From Gnetum montanum (taxonomy: Eukaryota; Streptophyta; Gnetopsida; Gnetales; Gnetaceae), in NCBI GenBank assembly GCA_015680685.1, contig MNCI01003632.1, forward strand, positions 351,460-415,459: a stretch of DNA of 64,000 nt, read 5' to 3'. The notes below the pieces were generated by a model, which searched no databases, was not told where the DNA came from, and worked only from the letters and a program-made list of their open reading frames with translations. The translations under genes and the position numbers were made by a program. The first letter of the stretch is position 1; every line of letters starts with the position of its first letter. This document shows, one piece after another, positions 1 through 11,241 of the stretch.

Positions 1-188
1 TCTCAACGTTTAAGTCTGGGGTCGGTTCACCACCCTCAATGGGACCAAACCACGTCAACACCCCAACTAGTTCAACCACTAGAAGGGGAGGTTCAACGTC
101 CCTGCAAGCCATTAAAACAACCCGAAAGATTAATCATACCGAAAACTTCATTCTGAAAAATAGACATTCGCGGAAAATTTTTCTAACT
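1..188 (+). other. T1 spacer before repeat array, no gene seen
   Basis: No conserved coding sequence is visible. By comparison with T3, where gag-pro and pol are separated by arrays, this is probably the untranslated or inter-ORF part of T1 upstream of pol. A 67-codon open frame here has no recognisable features. Confidence 0.4.
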
Positions 189-372
189 GTTACGTTGGGC
201 GTAGATGCTGGGCGTAGAGACAAACAGTTACGCTCGGTGTAGACGCTGGGCGTAGAGACAAACAGTTACGCTCGGTGTATACGCTAGGCGTAGAGACAAA
301 CAGTTACGCTGGGCATATACGCTGGGCGTAGAGACAAACAGTTACGCTCAGTGTAGACGCTGGGCATACACG
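189..372 (+). repeat. 38-bp tandem repeat with palindromic ACGCTGGGCGTA core
   Basis: About 4.8 head-to-tail copies of a 38-bp unit that starts GTTACGCT and ends GAGACAAACA. Each unit carries an imperfect dyad, TACGC-TGG-GCGTA, able to form a short hairpin. CpG is well preserved. The array lies in the T1 spacer upstream of pol. Confidence 0.85.
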
Positions 373-419
373 CTAAAAACTGTCTACGCCGTATATAACA
401 CGACTTTGCGCCGAACAGG

Positions 420-1135
420 CTTACGCTACGAAATATCCAACTTACGCCCAGCGTACACGCTGTAGAAACCCTCGGCGTATACGCCGAGCGTAGACCATCT
501 ACGCCAAAAGCCAGTACAAGTGTCTACGCTCGGCATATACGCTAAGCGTACACACCGACAATCGTCTACGTTGTACACCAAAAAATGAAGCCGTGACAGT
601 CTACGCTGAAAACAACACACGCGGCGTCTACGTCGGTACAATACCCTGAACCCTTTACGCTCGACGTATACGCCGAAACCCTGTATGATAACTGTCTACG
701 CTACAAAAACAGATGCGGAAAAATAAACAAAAACAGAGTCAAGAGCCTACTTGCTGGAAGATCCAGGCCATGTGGGAAGACTCGGGCGGGGTAGGCACTA
801 CAGCATCGCCTCGCTCTCCTCCGTGAACGTCAGCTCTGGTCCTTTCCTTCCTCGGTAGTCCATTTCCTTGCCTCTGCCCATCTCGGAGTATACACTGTGG
901 TTCCTTTGGTCGGCGTCTACGCTGGGGTTTCGCTCGGCATATACGCTATATTCTCTCTCGGCGTCTACGCTGCGGTTTTGCTCGACGTCTACGCTGGGGT
1001 TTCGCTCGGCATCTACGCTGGGGTTTGGCCGCAGCTCACGCTCACGCTCGGAGGTTCAAATGAAAAATGAAGCCCCTTTTCCCCTTTTTATAGCACGTCG
1101 ACGTCGACGCCGACGCTGCCGCCGCCCTTCGTTTT
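420..1135 (+). repeat. Dispersed short palindromes of TACGC/GCGTA type and GC-rich simple sequence
   Basis: More than ten irregularly spaced copies of TCTACGCTGG, CGGCGTATACGCCG and related words on both strands, including a cluster at 905-1030 with TACGCTGGGGTTT units. At 1096-1130 there is a (CGACG)-rich stretch. Open frames here (for example 868-1170) simply read through the repeats. 1136-1238 is AT-rich with no gene. Confidence 0.7.
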
Positions 1136-1238
1136 TCTTGCTTTTTGCCTCGTTTTTCATGCTTTTTTAGATTTGCTTTAAATTTTTCAAAAATACATAA
1201 AAATCACATACATAAATTAAATAAAACGTAAAATTTCA

Positions 1239-1386
1239 GCATTAAACTACCGTTCGTTACCCGGTAAGGCATTAAACTGCCGTTCGTCGCCCGGTAAGGC
1301 ATTAAACTGCCGTTTGTCACCCGGTAAGGCATTAAATTGCCGTTCGTTGCTCGGTAAGGCATTAAACTGTCGTTTCACTGTCACGT
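1239..1386 (+). repeat. 30-bp tandem repeat just upstream of T1 pol
   Basis: Four full units (1239-1268, 1269-1298, 1299-1328, 1329-1358) and a partial fifth. The unit begins GCATTAAACTGCCGTTCG and ends CCCGGTAAG. The same kind of AAACTGSC-centred unit recurs downstream of pol at 4975-5290 and in T3, so it is a family feature and not a chance microsatellite. Confidence 0.9.
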
Positions 1387-1416
1387 TAATCCATTGTCAT
1401 ACATATATACTAAAAA

Positions 1417-4400
1417 TTGCCAAAAGACATAAAAAGACCATCGCTATCTTACCAGGCTCTCTATTTATTGACAGGAATTAGCCTAATGGATTGCAAGCGC
1501 TTAACTAAGCCGTTAGTTATTGATGGACCATACGGCGAGGTTGAAAGGAATATCGACATGAATCTCATCCATGCGAGCTCATCAACAAACAATGCAATAA
1601 TAGCTTCAACACAGCAAACGGTTAACGACTATGAGGGTATGACAAAATCCCTCGACATAGAAGCTGAAAATATTACCGAAGATAAACTAACCGAAACTCC
1701 CATCACCATGCCTGATGGGGAAATTAAAATTCTAAAATTAAGCGCATTACTGGAACCGCGTCTAGCTAGAGATATCGAAAACGTGCTTAGGGACAATATG
1801 AAAGCGTTTGCTTGGTCCTATATAGACATGCCCGGACTAGATCCTCGAATCATCCAGCACAACATTATCCTTGACCCAAGACTAACGCCAGTGAAACAGA
1901 AAGCATGAAAGGTCAAGCCCGAGGTAGCATTAGCAGTTCGTAGTGAGATTACCAAGCTCTACCAAGCTGGTTTCATTAGGGCTGTTGATTACGCCGAGTG
2001 GGTGTCAAACATGGTTATAGTCCCAAAGAAGAACGGAAGTATCCGCCTATGCATTGACTTCCGAGACCTCAACATAGCAACCATAAAAGATGACTTCCCC
2101 TTACCTAGCATTGATCAACTAATTGACTCAACCGCTGGGCATGCCCTGTTATCTTTTATGGATGGGTTCTCGGGGTATAACCAGATACGTATTAATCCAG
2201 AACACCAGCTCCGGACCACTTTTATGACACCTTGGGGAACCTTTTGTTACACGATGATGCCTTTTGGTCTCAAGAACGCTGGGGCCACTTATCAAAGGGC
2301 GATGACATACATCTTTAGCGATTACATCTTACATTCGCTCAATGATTACATGGATGACATAGTTGTTAAATCAAAAACATCAGAACAACATGTACAGGAT
2401 CTTGACTTAGTGTTAAAACGTTGTCTAAAATATGAACTAAGGCTTAACCCAAAGAAATGCATCTTCGGCGTCAAGACAGGTAAACTACTTGGATTCATAA
2501 CCTCAGAGGCAGGGATACGGGTAGACCCTGATAAGGTTAAGGCCATTACAAATCTGAAATCACCTAGCAACCTAACTGAACTTCGAGGGCTACAAGGTCG
2601 ATTACAGTTCATCAGGAGGTTCATAGAAAAATTGATAGAAAAACTAACACCTATGAACCACCTACTACGTAAAAATGTCCATTTCGAATGGATCCCGCAA
2701 TGTCAAGAAGCATTTGACAACATTAAAACGACACTCGCTCGACTACCCATGGTGTACCCACCCAAAAACGACAAGCCATTTTACATCTACCTAGCCACAT
2801 CGGAATCATCAATGGCGTCTATGCTTTGCCAGAAATGAGATGACGGAACTGAAGTCCCTGTATACTACCTGAGCCATGCGTTAGTTACCCACGAAAAAAG
2901 ATACAATGACGTAGAGAAGTCATGTTTAGCTTTAGTTTTCTCTCTAAAGAAATGGCGACATTATCTTTTCCAAAATCAAGCTAACATAATTTGCAAAGAC
3001 AATGTACTTAGAGCTATAACTAGAAATATCTACGAATCAAGCAGGATAGCCTGTTGGAAGGCCATCATAGCTGAGTTTGACTTGCGCTATGTAGCAAAAT
3101 CCTCAGTCAAAGGCCAAGCCATAGCAAATCAAATGACTACGTCGCCAACACAAGATCTAGATACAATAGAACCCGAATTCCCAGACGAAAATGTAAATGT
3201 AATAGATACGGTGCCAGATAACTACGATGCCATTCTAAACTTTGATGGAGCATCCACCTCTCGAGGAGGAAGTGCTGCCACTATCATCACATACCCCTCT
3301 GGGGAAATTAAACCCTTTGCTTATCGCTTCAACTTTCATTGCACTAATAACATAGCAGAGTATGAAGACCTCCTTAGAGGTCTCGCAGCCGCACTAGCTT
3401 CGGATATCGCACGGCTTGTAGTCAGAGGGGACTCACAACTGGTCATAAACCAAGTCACAGATGTCTATACATGTAAAGCACAACACTTACAACCATACTG
3501 TGATTTGGCCAAACACCTACTTAAACGATTTGAAAACGTGGATGTCCAACACATCTCCAGGAATGATAATACCATCGCAGACGCATTAGCAACCTTGGCA
3601 TTAAACATATCCCCTGACATGTTTCACGCGTTACCAAGCTCCGTAACTAGTTGTGCCGAGCCCATAACCACTACTCTCGACATGCCTCCAATCGCGTTCG
3701 TCAGTACAACACACGCTAATGAATGGTACGATGACGTAAAGGAATACCTTCTGCGCGGCGAAACGCCACAACATCTAACAAACACACAAAAGGACGCAGT
3801 ACGCAAACGTTCTAGACAATACATGCTAATAGGGGACACATTGTGTCGCCGATCCTACAAAGGCATATTGCTAACATGCGTCAATAGTACCGAAGCCCAA
3901 ACAATTGTTGAACAAGTCCACGATGGAATATGCGGGGGACACATCGCACCAAAGGCAATGTCAACAAAAATAAGATGCTTAGGCTACTATTAGCCACACA
4001 TGGAGTACGAATGTCTGTCCAAGGTTAGAACATGTAGTACTTGTCAAAAACACAGTAATCTAATTCATATCCCACCAAATGAGTTGCACACAACACAAAT
4101 CACATGGCCCTTCCAAAAGCAGGGATTGGACCTTATTGGCCCGATAACACCCACATCTTCTGCCGGGCATGGTTTTATCATAACAGCAACTGAATATTTT
4201 ACGAAATGGGTAGAAGTTGTGCCCCTTCAAAAAACTACTTCTAAACACGTGTGCCACTTCATCCTCGAAAACATTGTAACCCTTTTTGGCATTCCCATGA
4301 TAATCATCACTAACAACGGGCCACAATTTAGCAGTGCTGAGACCAAAACCTTTTGTGATAGTTTAGGGATCAAACATTCGTTTTCATCCCCTTACTATCC

Positions 4401-4962
4401 TCAGAGAAATGGGCAGGCAGAAGCAATAAATAAGACAGTCATTACAATACTCAAAAAGATGCTTACCCAAAGTAAACGAAGATGGCATGAACAACTGGTG
4501 TATGCATTGTGGGCATACCGTACTACACACTGGACTTCAGCAGGTAAAACTCCATACAGTCTTGTTTACGGTTCAGAAGCTGTTTTACCTTTGGAATTAC
4601 AGGTACCATCTCTAAGGGTCACACTTTCCGGACTTCTCGACGATGGGCAAAATAATGATCTACGCATCATTGACCTAGAGTCGGTGGAAGAGGAGTGTGT
4701 ATGCACACTCGATCAGATCGAATGGTACCCAAAACAACAACGACGACGACATCGGCATGACGTTCATAAGCGTCCCATCAAAGAAGGAGACCTCATGCTT
4801 AAGGCTGTTCGAGAACACCCAGATAAATTCTCAGTCAACTGGGAAGGGCCTTACCTGGTCATCAAAGCATTCGACAACGGAGCGTTTAAGCTAGCTGACA
4901 TGGATGGAAAAAAATTTGCAAATCCAACTAATCACTTGTTCCTGAAACCATTCTATACATAA
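1417..4962 (+). pseudogene. pol: T1 pol polyprotein: RT, RNase H, second RNase H, integrase
   Basis: One continuous frame of about 1,180 codons broken only by TGA 1906-1908, TGA 2836-2838 and TAG 3991-3993. Two stand where Arg (CGA) is expected and one where Trp is expected. Order: N-terminal pol linker (FAWSYIDMPGLDP), RT from about 1910 with the first catalytic Asp at 2161 (FMDGFSGYNQI) and YMDD at 2347-2358, gypsy RNase H/connection to about 3110, archaeal-type RNase H 3235-3603, integrase from about 3900. Integrase has an HHCC-type zinc motif across 3915-4040 and catalytic Asp at 4129 and Glu at 4420, but the middle Asp position reads AAC (Asn, 4312-4314). The frame ends in a native stop aligned with that of T3. 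The true start is uncertain because Tat pol may be fused to or spliced from upstream sequence. In life it would copy element RNA and insert the cDNA; this copy cannot. Confidence 0.92.
3235..3603 (+). other. Archaeal-like second RNase H domain of T1
   Basis: Within pol, after the normal gypsy RNase H remnant, there is a second RNase H fold with an ordered acidic set: Asp in NFDGAS (3244), Glu in NNIAEYE (3358), Asp in GDSQLV (3430) and Asp in TIADALA (3580). A dual RNase H is a known mark of the Tat lineage of plant Ty3 elements and supports the classification. All four acidic residues are intact here. Confidence 0.85.
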
Positions 4963-4974
4963 ATTTGAGCTCAG

Positions 4975-5290
4975 GTACGTGTTAGTCCTGGAATCACGAC
5001 TATAAACTGATACCACAGCTTGTCCTGGCATCATGACAATAAACTGATACCCCACAGTGTTTGCAATGACGATAAACTAGCATCCTTCTGGCATGACAAT
5101 AAAATGTCACCGTTAGAACCATCAGAGTCCGCTAAGACTATAAACTAGCTTGCCTCTGCATGGTCCGCTAAGACTCGAAACTGGCAACGTACCGTCTGCC
5201 ACGACATTAAACGTGCAATGTCCAACGGGTTATGACACAAAACTAACCCATGATAGTCTGTTAAGACTACAAACCGGCACGTCCATCTCC
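4975..5290 (+). repeat. 30-31-bp tandem repeats downstream of T1 pol
   Basis: Degenerate head-to-tail units of about 30-31 bp built on AAACTGGC/AAACTAGC followed by a TCYGCTAAGACTA-like half, starting right after the pol stop. They resemble the 1239-1386 units (AAACTGCC...GGCATT) in the same orientation and the T3 arrays at 17280-17460 and 36575-36930 in reverse complement. Confidence 0.8.
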
Positions 5291-6248
5291 GACTCTTCAC
5301 TCCACCGCCACATTCACTCATCAGAATCATTGCATCCCTCATCAGCACACAATCTCATCAACATCATCGACATCCGCACTCAGGGCTCATAATCGCCCCT
5401 CATATTTTTGTTCACCTACAGTTGTTTAAGTCTAAGCTTATTTATTCACTCATGGTTTTCTTGTCTCTTTGGAGTTATGTTTGTAGGATGACACTCAGAG
5501 GTGCTCGTACGAGAGTACATTTCATCATAGGCAGCAAGATGAAGCAATCCACCTGGCAAGACTAAATCAAACTGTTAACCCATACATTCCCATTCCCCAA
5601 AATTCACTATCTGTTCACCAAACTATTGCACACTGTAAAACATTACAACAGTCGCAACACACAAAACACAATATTTGCACATGAGTACAAGAGCAGTTTA
5701 CAGTTAAAAAAAAACGGGACCCTTGGCACTTCCCATACAAGCTCCAGGCGGGAAGGCATCTGTCTTGAAAATAGGTACTCATGTTGAAAGCAATCAAAAA
5801 ACATCCTGTTGCATGGCTTTGGCACGTCGCTTACAGTTTCCCCAAAGAAGGGTGCTGTTCCTCCAAAGAATGCCAAACATCATCTCGTGGCTTTGGCATT
5901 GACAACAAGCTCTCTTGAACACTAACCAAGAGCACTATTCCGCCAAAGGACGAGCATCGCATGCCTGAGTTCCGAGTCTGCTAAAAAAAAATGGCTATCG
6001 ACGAGGATCGACATGCCGCACACCTGAGCATCCTGTTTCCCCAGCAAAATCCCTTGGGCAGTCACCAATCCCCACAATCCCTTCTCTCCTACCAGCTACC
6101 AATCTCACCTTTTTCAATCCCATACATTACTAAACACGGTGCGATGACGTCTAGTCAAGTGACAAAGGACAAAGCTTTTATCAAGTTGCTTGTGGTGTTT
6201 TGTGCTTCTTTGTCGACGCTTCTCGGGTCGATTCCTCCAAGCGTCAAC
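5291..6248 (+). other. T1 3' untranslated region, no gene
   Basis: About 950 bp between the 3' array and the polypurine tract. Open frames on both strands are short and without motifs. I see no extra ORF comparable to the one in A3. Confidence 0.6.
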
Positions 6249-6257
6249 AAAGAGGGG
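6249..6257 (+). promoter_or_regulatory. Polypurine tract of T1
   Basis: AAAGAGGGG five bases before the LTR start TGAAACAC at 6262. It would prime plus-strand DNA synthesis. The T3 copy has AAAGAGAGG in the same place (complement of 16327-16335), which supports both the tract and the LTR boundary. Confidence 0.8.
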
Positions 6258-6479
6258 CCAATGAAACACTACAAAAATTTCAAGTTTGGCACTTGTCCAG
6301 CAAGAAGTAGGTCCTCGTGACCCTCGGGCGACGTTGGCTACATTTGAAGTCACACATGGCAATTTTGAGGATCGAAACACTTGGTTTTTACCAAGTGTTG
6401 TGCTAGCGTCTACGCCCAAGGCCCAGCACACACGCCTCACATGTACGCTCAACAGGGGCAACAGGAGCAAGAATTGAAG

Positions 6480-6650
6480 CAAGTCGACAGCCAACATTCA
6501 ACAGCGTATACGCCCAGTGTATACACCAGCATCCATCAGCGTATACGCCCAGCGTATATGCCAGCATCTACCAAAGTTCACACGCCCAGCAAGTCCAGCG
6601 TATACGCCCAGCGTATATGCTGGACTGATGTTTCGCATCCGCCTAGCATA
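6480..6650 (+). repeat. Palindromic GCGTATACGCCCAGCGTATA repeats in T1 U3
   Basis: At least four close copies of GTATACGCCCAGCGTATA-type words, the same dyad as in the array near 200. They lie 80-250 bp upstream of the TATA box. Confidence 0.75.
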
Positions 6651-6732
6651 TACCATATTTCTAAATTGTACGCACCCGGTTGACACGCCACGTGTCTCCC
6701 GACCCGATTTTCCAGGTAACCCCCCCCCCCCT

Positions 6733-6740
6733 CTATAAAA
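6733..6740 (+). promoter_or_regulatory. TATA box of T1 LTR
   Basis: CTATAAAA directly after a run of 12 C. T2 has CTATAAAAA at 11659 and T3 has it on the minus strand at 15651-15660, all in the middle of the LTR. This is the expected LTR promoter. Confidence 0.75.
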
Positions 6741-6984
6741 AGCCCAGTTTTCCACGTTTTCAAGGTCGGCAAAATTTTTAACAGAGCAGACCTAGAGCAA
6801 TTATGCTGCAAACCAGAGCCCAAAACTCTCTTATGCTGGGAGTCCTGTACGCTGAGCACAGTCTTTACGCTCTGCCTGCTGTGCGAACCAGCCGCATCCC
6901 TGCACCCACCGAGGCTTTACGTCCGCCTTGTGTTCAGCCACAACTGTGTTAGACCGGTGCACCACATTTTCATTCTATAATATA

Positions 6985-7400
6985 GTTTATAGTTTACGTT
7001 GTGTTCACTCTATTTCTGCTTACACTAATTTACATTTACGCTCTGTTTACGCTGTCTATGCCCTGTTTACACTGCGTTGTACACGCCCTATTTACACTGT
7101 GCTGTACATGCCCTGTTTACGCACTGCGCTGTACACACCCTGTTTACACTGCGCTGTACACGCCCTGTTTACGCTTTACGCTGTCTACGCCCTGCTTACA
7201 CTGTTTACGCTGTACATGCCTTGTTTACGCTTTACGCTGTCTACACCCTGCTTACACTGTTTATGCTGTATACGCCTTGCTTACGCTGTTACATTGTTTA
7301 CATTTTGTTTACACTTTACGCTGCCCACGCTGTTTATGCTGTTACGCCGTTTACATTTTATTTATGCCTTGTTTACACTGTTCACTCCATTTTACGCCCG
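6985..7400 (+). repeat. 25-28-bp minisatellite in T1 R/U5
   Basis: About 15 variable head-to-tail copies built on TGTTTACACTGCGCTGTACACGCCC. They create overlapping open frames in all three plus frames (Tyr/Cys/Leu-rich). These frames are a repeat artefact and not proteins. Confidence 0.8.
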
Positions 7401-7619
7401 TTACACAGATTACGTATAACCCAGCATATAACAGTTCGGTGACGCTTGGGGAAATCCTTGTCTGATCTGCGTGCAGACCACCCAAGGTAACCTACCTTCG
7501 TGCATTCCAGCTTGCCCTCGGGCGAAGGTAGGGTCATCTGTGCTCGTCCTACGACCCCGCGGTCTCTGTTTTCCCTTCTAGCCGGGGACCGACGATTTCA
7601 GGCGGTACATCCACCAACA

Positions 7620-7910
7620 CTTCAAAATGGCATCATGGCTCATTAATGCCTAAAACTAGAAAAATTGTGGCCTTTGTTTACCATTTGTAGCCTTATTTCT
7701 TATACTTCCCCTTTCTTGACCTTTATCTAGCCTTTGTTGGCCTCTATTGTACTTTGTCGAATTGTACAATACCTCATTGATGACCTTGGATGATCTTGTT
7801 TGCATTAGATTTGCATGTGTTTGCATAAGTTTGTAGAATTTTAGCATTATTTATTCACTTTTACCTAGGTTCCACTTAATATGCTTTTGGTTGACATGTA
7901 GGATCAAAGT
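7620..7910 (+). other. T2 spacer upstream of pol
   Basis: No gene. Collinear with the T3 spacer on the other strand, sharing the run GCCTAAAACTAG, the word TTTACCTAGGT and an ATG start context (ATGAGTACC). Confidence 0.65.
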
Positions 7911-10900
7911 ATGAGTACCTTGGAGCAAATCTGCTTACCTTTGTATCTACATGAACCTCACAACGATGTTGAATGCTGTATGAACCTTGATCACCTAGAT
8001 CTTAAGCCTAAGAGTCTGATAGACCACATAGTCTCAATATAGAAACCTCTAGAATGGCCTAAAAACCTACTTAGAACCCTTGACTTAGAAGTAGGGAACA
8101 TAACCAAAGACTCTCTAGTTAAGGTTCCTGTCACAACACACAGTGGTAAAGAGAAAATCATTAAACTAAGTTTCTCATTGGAACCTCAATATGCTCAAGA
8201 CATCACCAACATCCTACAAAGTAACATTAAGGCCTTAACCTAGTTATATGAATACATGCTAGGCCTAGACCCATGTTTAGTCTAACACAACATCATACTA
8301 GATCCTAGCATTAGACTACTTAAGAAAAAAGTGTGTAAAATTAGACCTAATTTGGCCTTGGTAGTTTTCGGTGAGATCTCAAAGCTCTACAACTCTAGTT
8401 TCATTAAGGCTATCAATTATGTGGAATGGGTGTCCAACATGGTGGTAGTCCCTAAGAAAAATGAGAATATTCATATTTTCATTGATTTTTGAGACCTAAA
8501 TAAAGTGACTATCAAGGATGACTTCCCTCTGCCTAGTATTGATCAACTTATTAATACTACAGCTATACATGCCTTGTTGTCCTTTTTGGATGGATTCTTG
8601 AGATATAACCAAATTAGGATCAATCCAAAGCACCAACTTAGCATAACCTTTATGGCCCTATTGGGTACCTTTTGTTATACCATTATTCCCTTTGGCCTTA
8701 AGAATGTAGGAGCAAAATACTAGAAAGCCATGACCTATATCTTTAGTGATTACATGGTAAGTTTGCTTAATGATTACGTAGATGATATAGACATTAAGTC
8801 TAAAGTGGTTAGTGATCATGCTAATGACATAGATATTGTGCTCAAATGGAGTCTCAAGTATGAGCTTATGCTTAATCCTAAGAAATGTGTCTTCAGTGTT
8901 AATATTGAAAAGATGCTTGGCTTTGTAGTTTTTGAAGTAGGGATATGAATCAATCCTGATAAGGTTAAGGCCATATCCAACTTAGCAGCACCTACCAACC
9001 TTAAGGAGCTTTAGGGATTACAATGTAGATTACAATTAATTCATAGGTTTATCACTAGGGTTACAGATAAGTTATAGCCCATGCATCATTTGCTTAAGTA
9101 AGGAATTCTCTATGAGTGGACAGCTCAATGCCAAGAGGCCTTTAAAAACCTTAAGCAAGAATTGACACAATTACTAATAGTCTATCCTCTATAAGAGGGT
9201 AAACCATTTTACATTGACCTTTCTATATCTGATATGTCCATTTCATTTTTACTTTGCCAGAAACGTGATGAAGAAGAAGAAATGCTAGTGTACTAGTTTA
9301 ACCATGTGTTTGTTGCCCATGAGGCTCTATACATTGAAGTGGAGAAGTATTATCTAGTGCTAGTCTTCTCTTTGAAGAAGTTAAGATACTAACTCTTTAG
9401 AAGCCATGTCAATATCATTTGCAAGGACAACATACTCAGAGCCAAAATGAACAACATTTATGAAACTAGTCATATAGCCTGATGGAAAGCCATAACTAGG
9501 AATTTTGACATTCATTATGTCTCTCAATCCTTAACGAAAGGTCAAGCTATAGCCATACAACTCATAGCTTCACCCATTGATGACCAAGTAGCCATATATC
9601 CTAAATTCCTTGATGAAAATATTAACATAGTTAGCCAAGTGCCTAAGGGTTATGAGGTAGTCATACACTTTGACTAAGCTTCAATTGCCCATGGGGCTAG
9701 TGCCGTTGCCATCATAACATTCCCATCTGGTGAGATTTGACCCTACACCTAGGAATTAGATGCTTAGCGATCAAAGGCAATTCACAACTTGTGGTTAACC
9801 AAGTAACCAAAGTCTATGCATGTAAAGCCAAATAGTTACAACCATACTATGAATTAGGAAATTAATTATTATAATAATTCATAAATGTTGATATCCAACA
9901 CATACCCTAAAATGAGAACACCATAGCTAATGCAATTACAATGTTAACTGTTAGTATGATGCTAGATGTGTTTAGTAAGTTGTCCACCTTAACTGTGGAT
10001 TTTTCTACTCCCATAATGTAGAACAATGAGGATGCCTTTATGGCCATCATTCATACTACTCATGCTAATGAGTGGTATGACAATATCAAATTTTACCTGA
10101 TGCATGTTGAATCCACACAAGGCTTGACTATTGCTCAAAAGGATGTTGTACATAAGTGATTGAAGTAGTATGTCATTGTAGAAGATAACACATTATGTCA
10201 ATGATCCTATGATGGCATACTCCTAAAATGCTTAGGTAAAATCAAATCTAGAACAGTCCTAGAGGAGGTTCACAAGAGTGTTTACAGAGGACATATAGGA
10301 CCTAGAGGTATGATCACTAAGATTAGATGGTTAGGCTACGATTGGCCCCATATGAAAACTGACTTCTTGTAGAAGGTTAAGTGGTGTGACACACACCAAC
10401 GATATAGTAACCTTGTACATGTAACACCAATTGAGTTGCATATGACTCAAATAACATGGTTATTTAAATGATGGGGGTTGGATATCATTGAATCCATAAC
10501 ACCTAAGTCTTTCACAAGACATAGCTTCATCATCACCACAACTGAATACTTTACAAAGTGGGTTAAAGTTATTACCCTAAGGAATACTCCATCTGAGTAA
10601 CTTTGCAAATTCATCTTAGATAATATTATAGCTTATGTTTGCATACCAATGACCATAGCTATAGACAATGGACCACAATTTAGTAGCCATGAAATGAAAT
10701 ATTTTTATCACAACCTAGGCATTAAGCATTCTTTCTCATCACCTTATTACCCTAAAGCCAATGGACAAGCAGAAGTAAGTAATAAGGCCATTATCAACTT
10801 ACTCAAAATGATGCTCAACAATAGCAAGCATAAATGGCATGAGAGGCTTGTCCATACATTGTGGGCACACAAATGGCCCAATCGCATGAAAACTAGTATG

Positions 10901-11241
10901 ATCCTTTATAGTTTGGTTTAGGATTTCAAAGCTATTTTACCTCTTGAATTACAAGTTCCATCACTCCGAGTAGGCTTAACTAACTTCATCAATGATGAGC
11001 AGAACAAGGAGTTGTAGACAATAGCCCTAGACTTGGTACAGGAGCAATGTATCCAAGAACTTACTCACATCAAATACTATCAAGAGAGGTAGAAGTGGTA
11101 GTATCACCATAACTTGATCATGCACAAAATTAAAGAAGGTGACTTAGTTTTTAAACCATCTGTGAGCATGCAAACAAATTCTCAGCCAATTAGGAAGAAC
11201 CCTTTCTTGTTACTAAAGCCTATGGAAATGGTGCATTCAAA
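7911..11241 (+). pseudogene. pol: T2 pol remnant: RT, RNase H domains, integrase
   Basis: Collinear with T1 and T3 pol from ATGAGTACC at 7911. RT is readable from about 8340: the first Asp block (FLDGF) is near 8587 and YVDD is at 8773-8784. RNase H sequence follows to about 9960 and integrase runs from about 10250, with the IDNGPQF block near 10660 (the middle catalytic Asp is retained, unlike T1) and NGQAE near 10760. More than twenty stops interrupt it, mostly where Trp, Gln or Arg would be, plus at least one deletion in the second RNase H (about 9740-9770). The frame ends abruptly at ...NGAFK, about 20 codons short of the T1 and T3 ends, where a deletion joins it to LTR sequence. Confidence 0.88.

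Larger units (their letters stand above)
1..7619 (+). mobile_element. Tat-type Ty3/gypsy retrotransposon T1, 5' part outside window
   Basis: Order seen: inter-ORF spacer with repeats, pol, 3' repeat array, polypurine tract, 3' LTR. The Tat assignment rests on a second (archaeal-like) RNase H between the RT connection and integrase. Gag-pro and the 5' LTR would lie left of position 1. The right end is placed at 7619 because sequence from about 7620 matches the spacer just upstream of pol in T3, so T1 is inserted inside another Tat copy (T2). T1 keeps many CpGs and only three pol stops, so it looks younger than its host copy. The exact 3' terminus could be off by a few bases. Confidence 0.85.
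6262..7619 (+). mobile_element. T1 3' LTR
   Basis: 1,358 bp, starting TGAAACACT and ending CCAACA. The T3 3' LTR starts TGAAACACC and is 1,359 bp. U3 holds TACGC/GCGTA palindromes at 6400-6660, then a C-tract and TATA box. Downstream is a pyrimidine-rich minisatellite. It directly follows the polypurine tract. The 5' partner lies outside the window. Confidence 0.8.

Noticed and set aside
868-1170. 100-codon ORF rich in Ser, Thr, Leu and Arg
   Set aside because: It reads through palindromic repeats and a (CGACG)-rich stretch; no related protein in the other Tat copies.
1239-1386. CRISPR-like array of 30-bp repeats
   Set aside because: Repeats are directly adjacent with no unique spacers, inside a plant retrotransposon.
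2346-2624. Minus-strand ORFs opposite T1 pol (also 3624-3839 and 4060-4326)
   Set aside because: Shadows of the conserved pol frame on the plus strand.
5615-6497. Possible host exons or antisense gene around the T1 3' region
   Set aside because: Short overlapping frames, no splice-consistent conserved protein, and the position is fully explained as T1 3' UTR and U3.
6928-7465. Overlapping plus-strand ORFs of 121-163 codons
   Set aside because: All three frames are open because a 25-28-bp minisatellite lacks stops; composition is Tyr/Leu/Cys-rich and repetitive.
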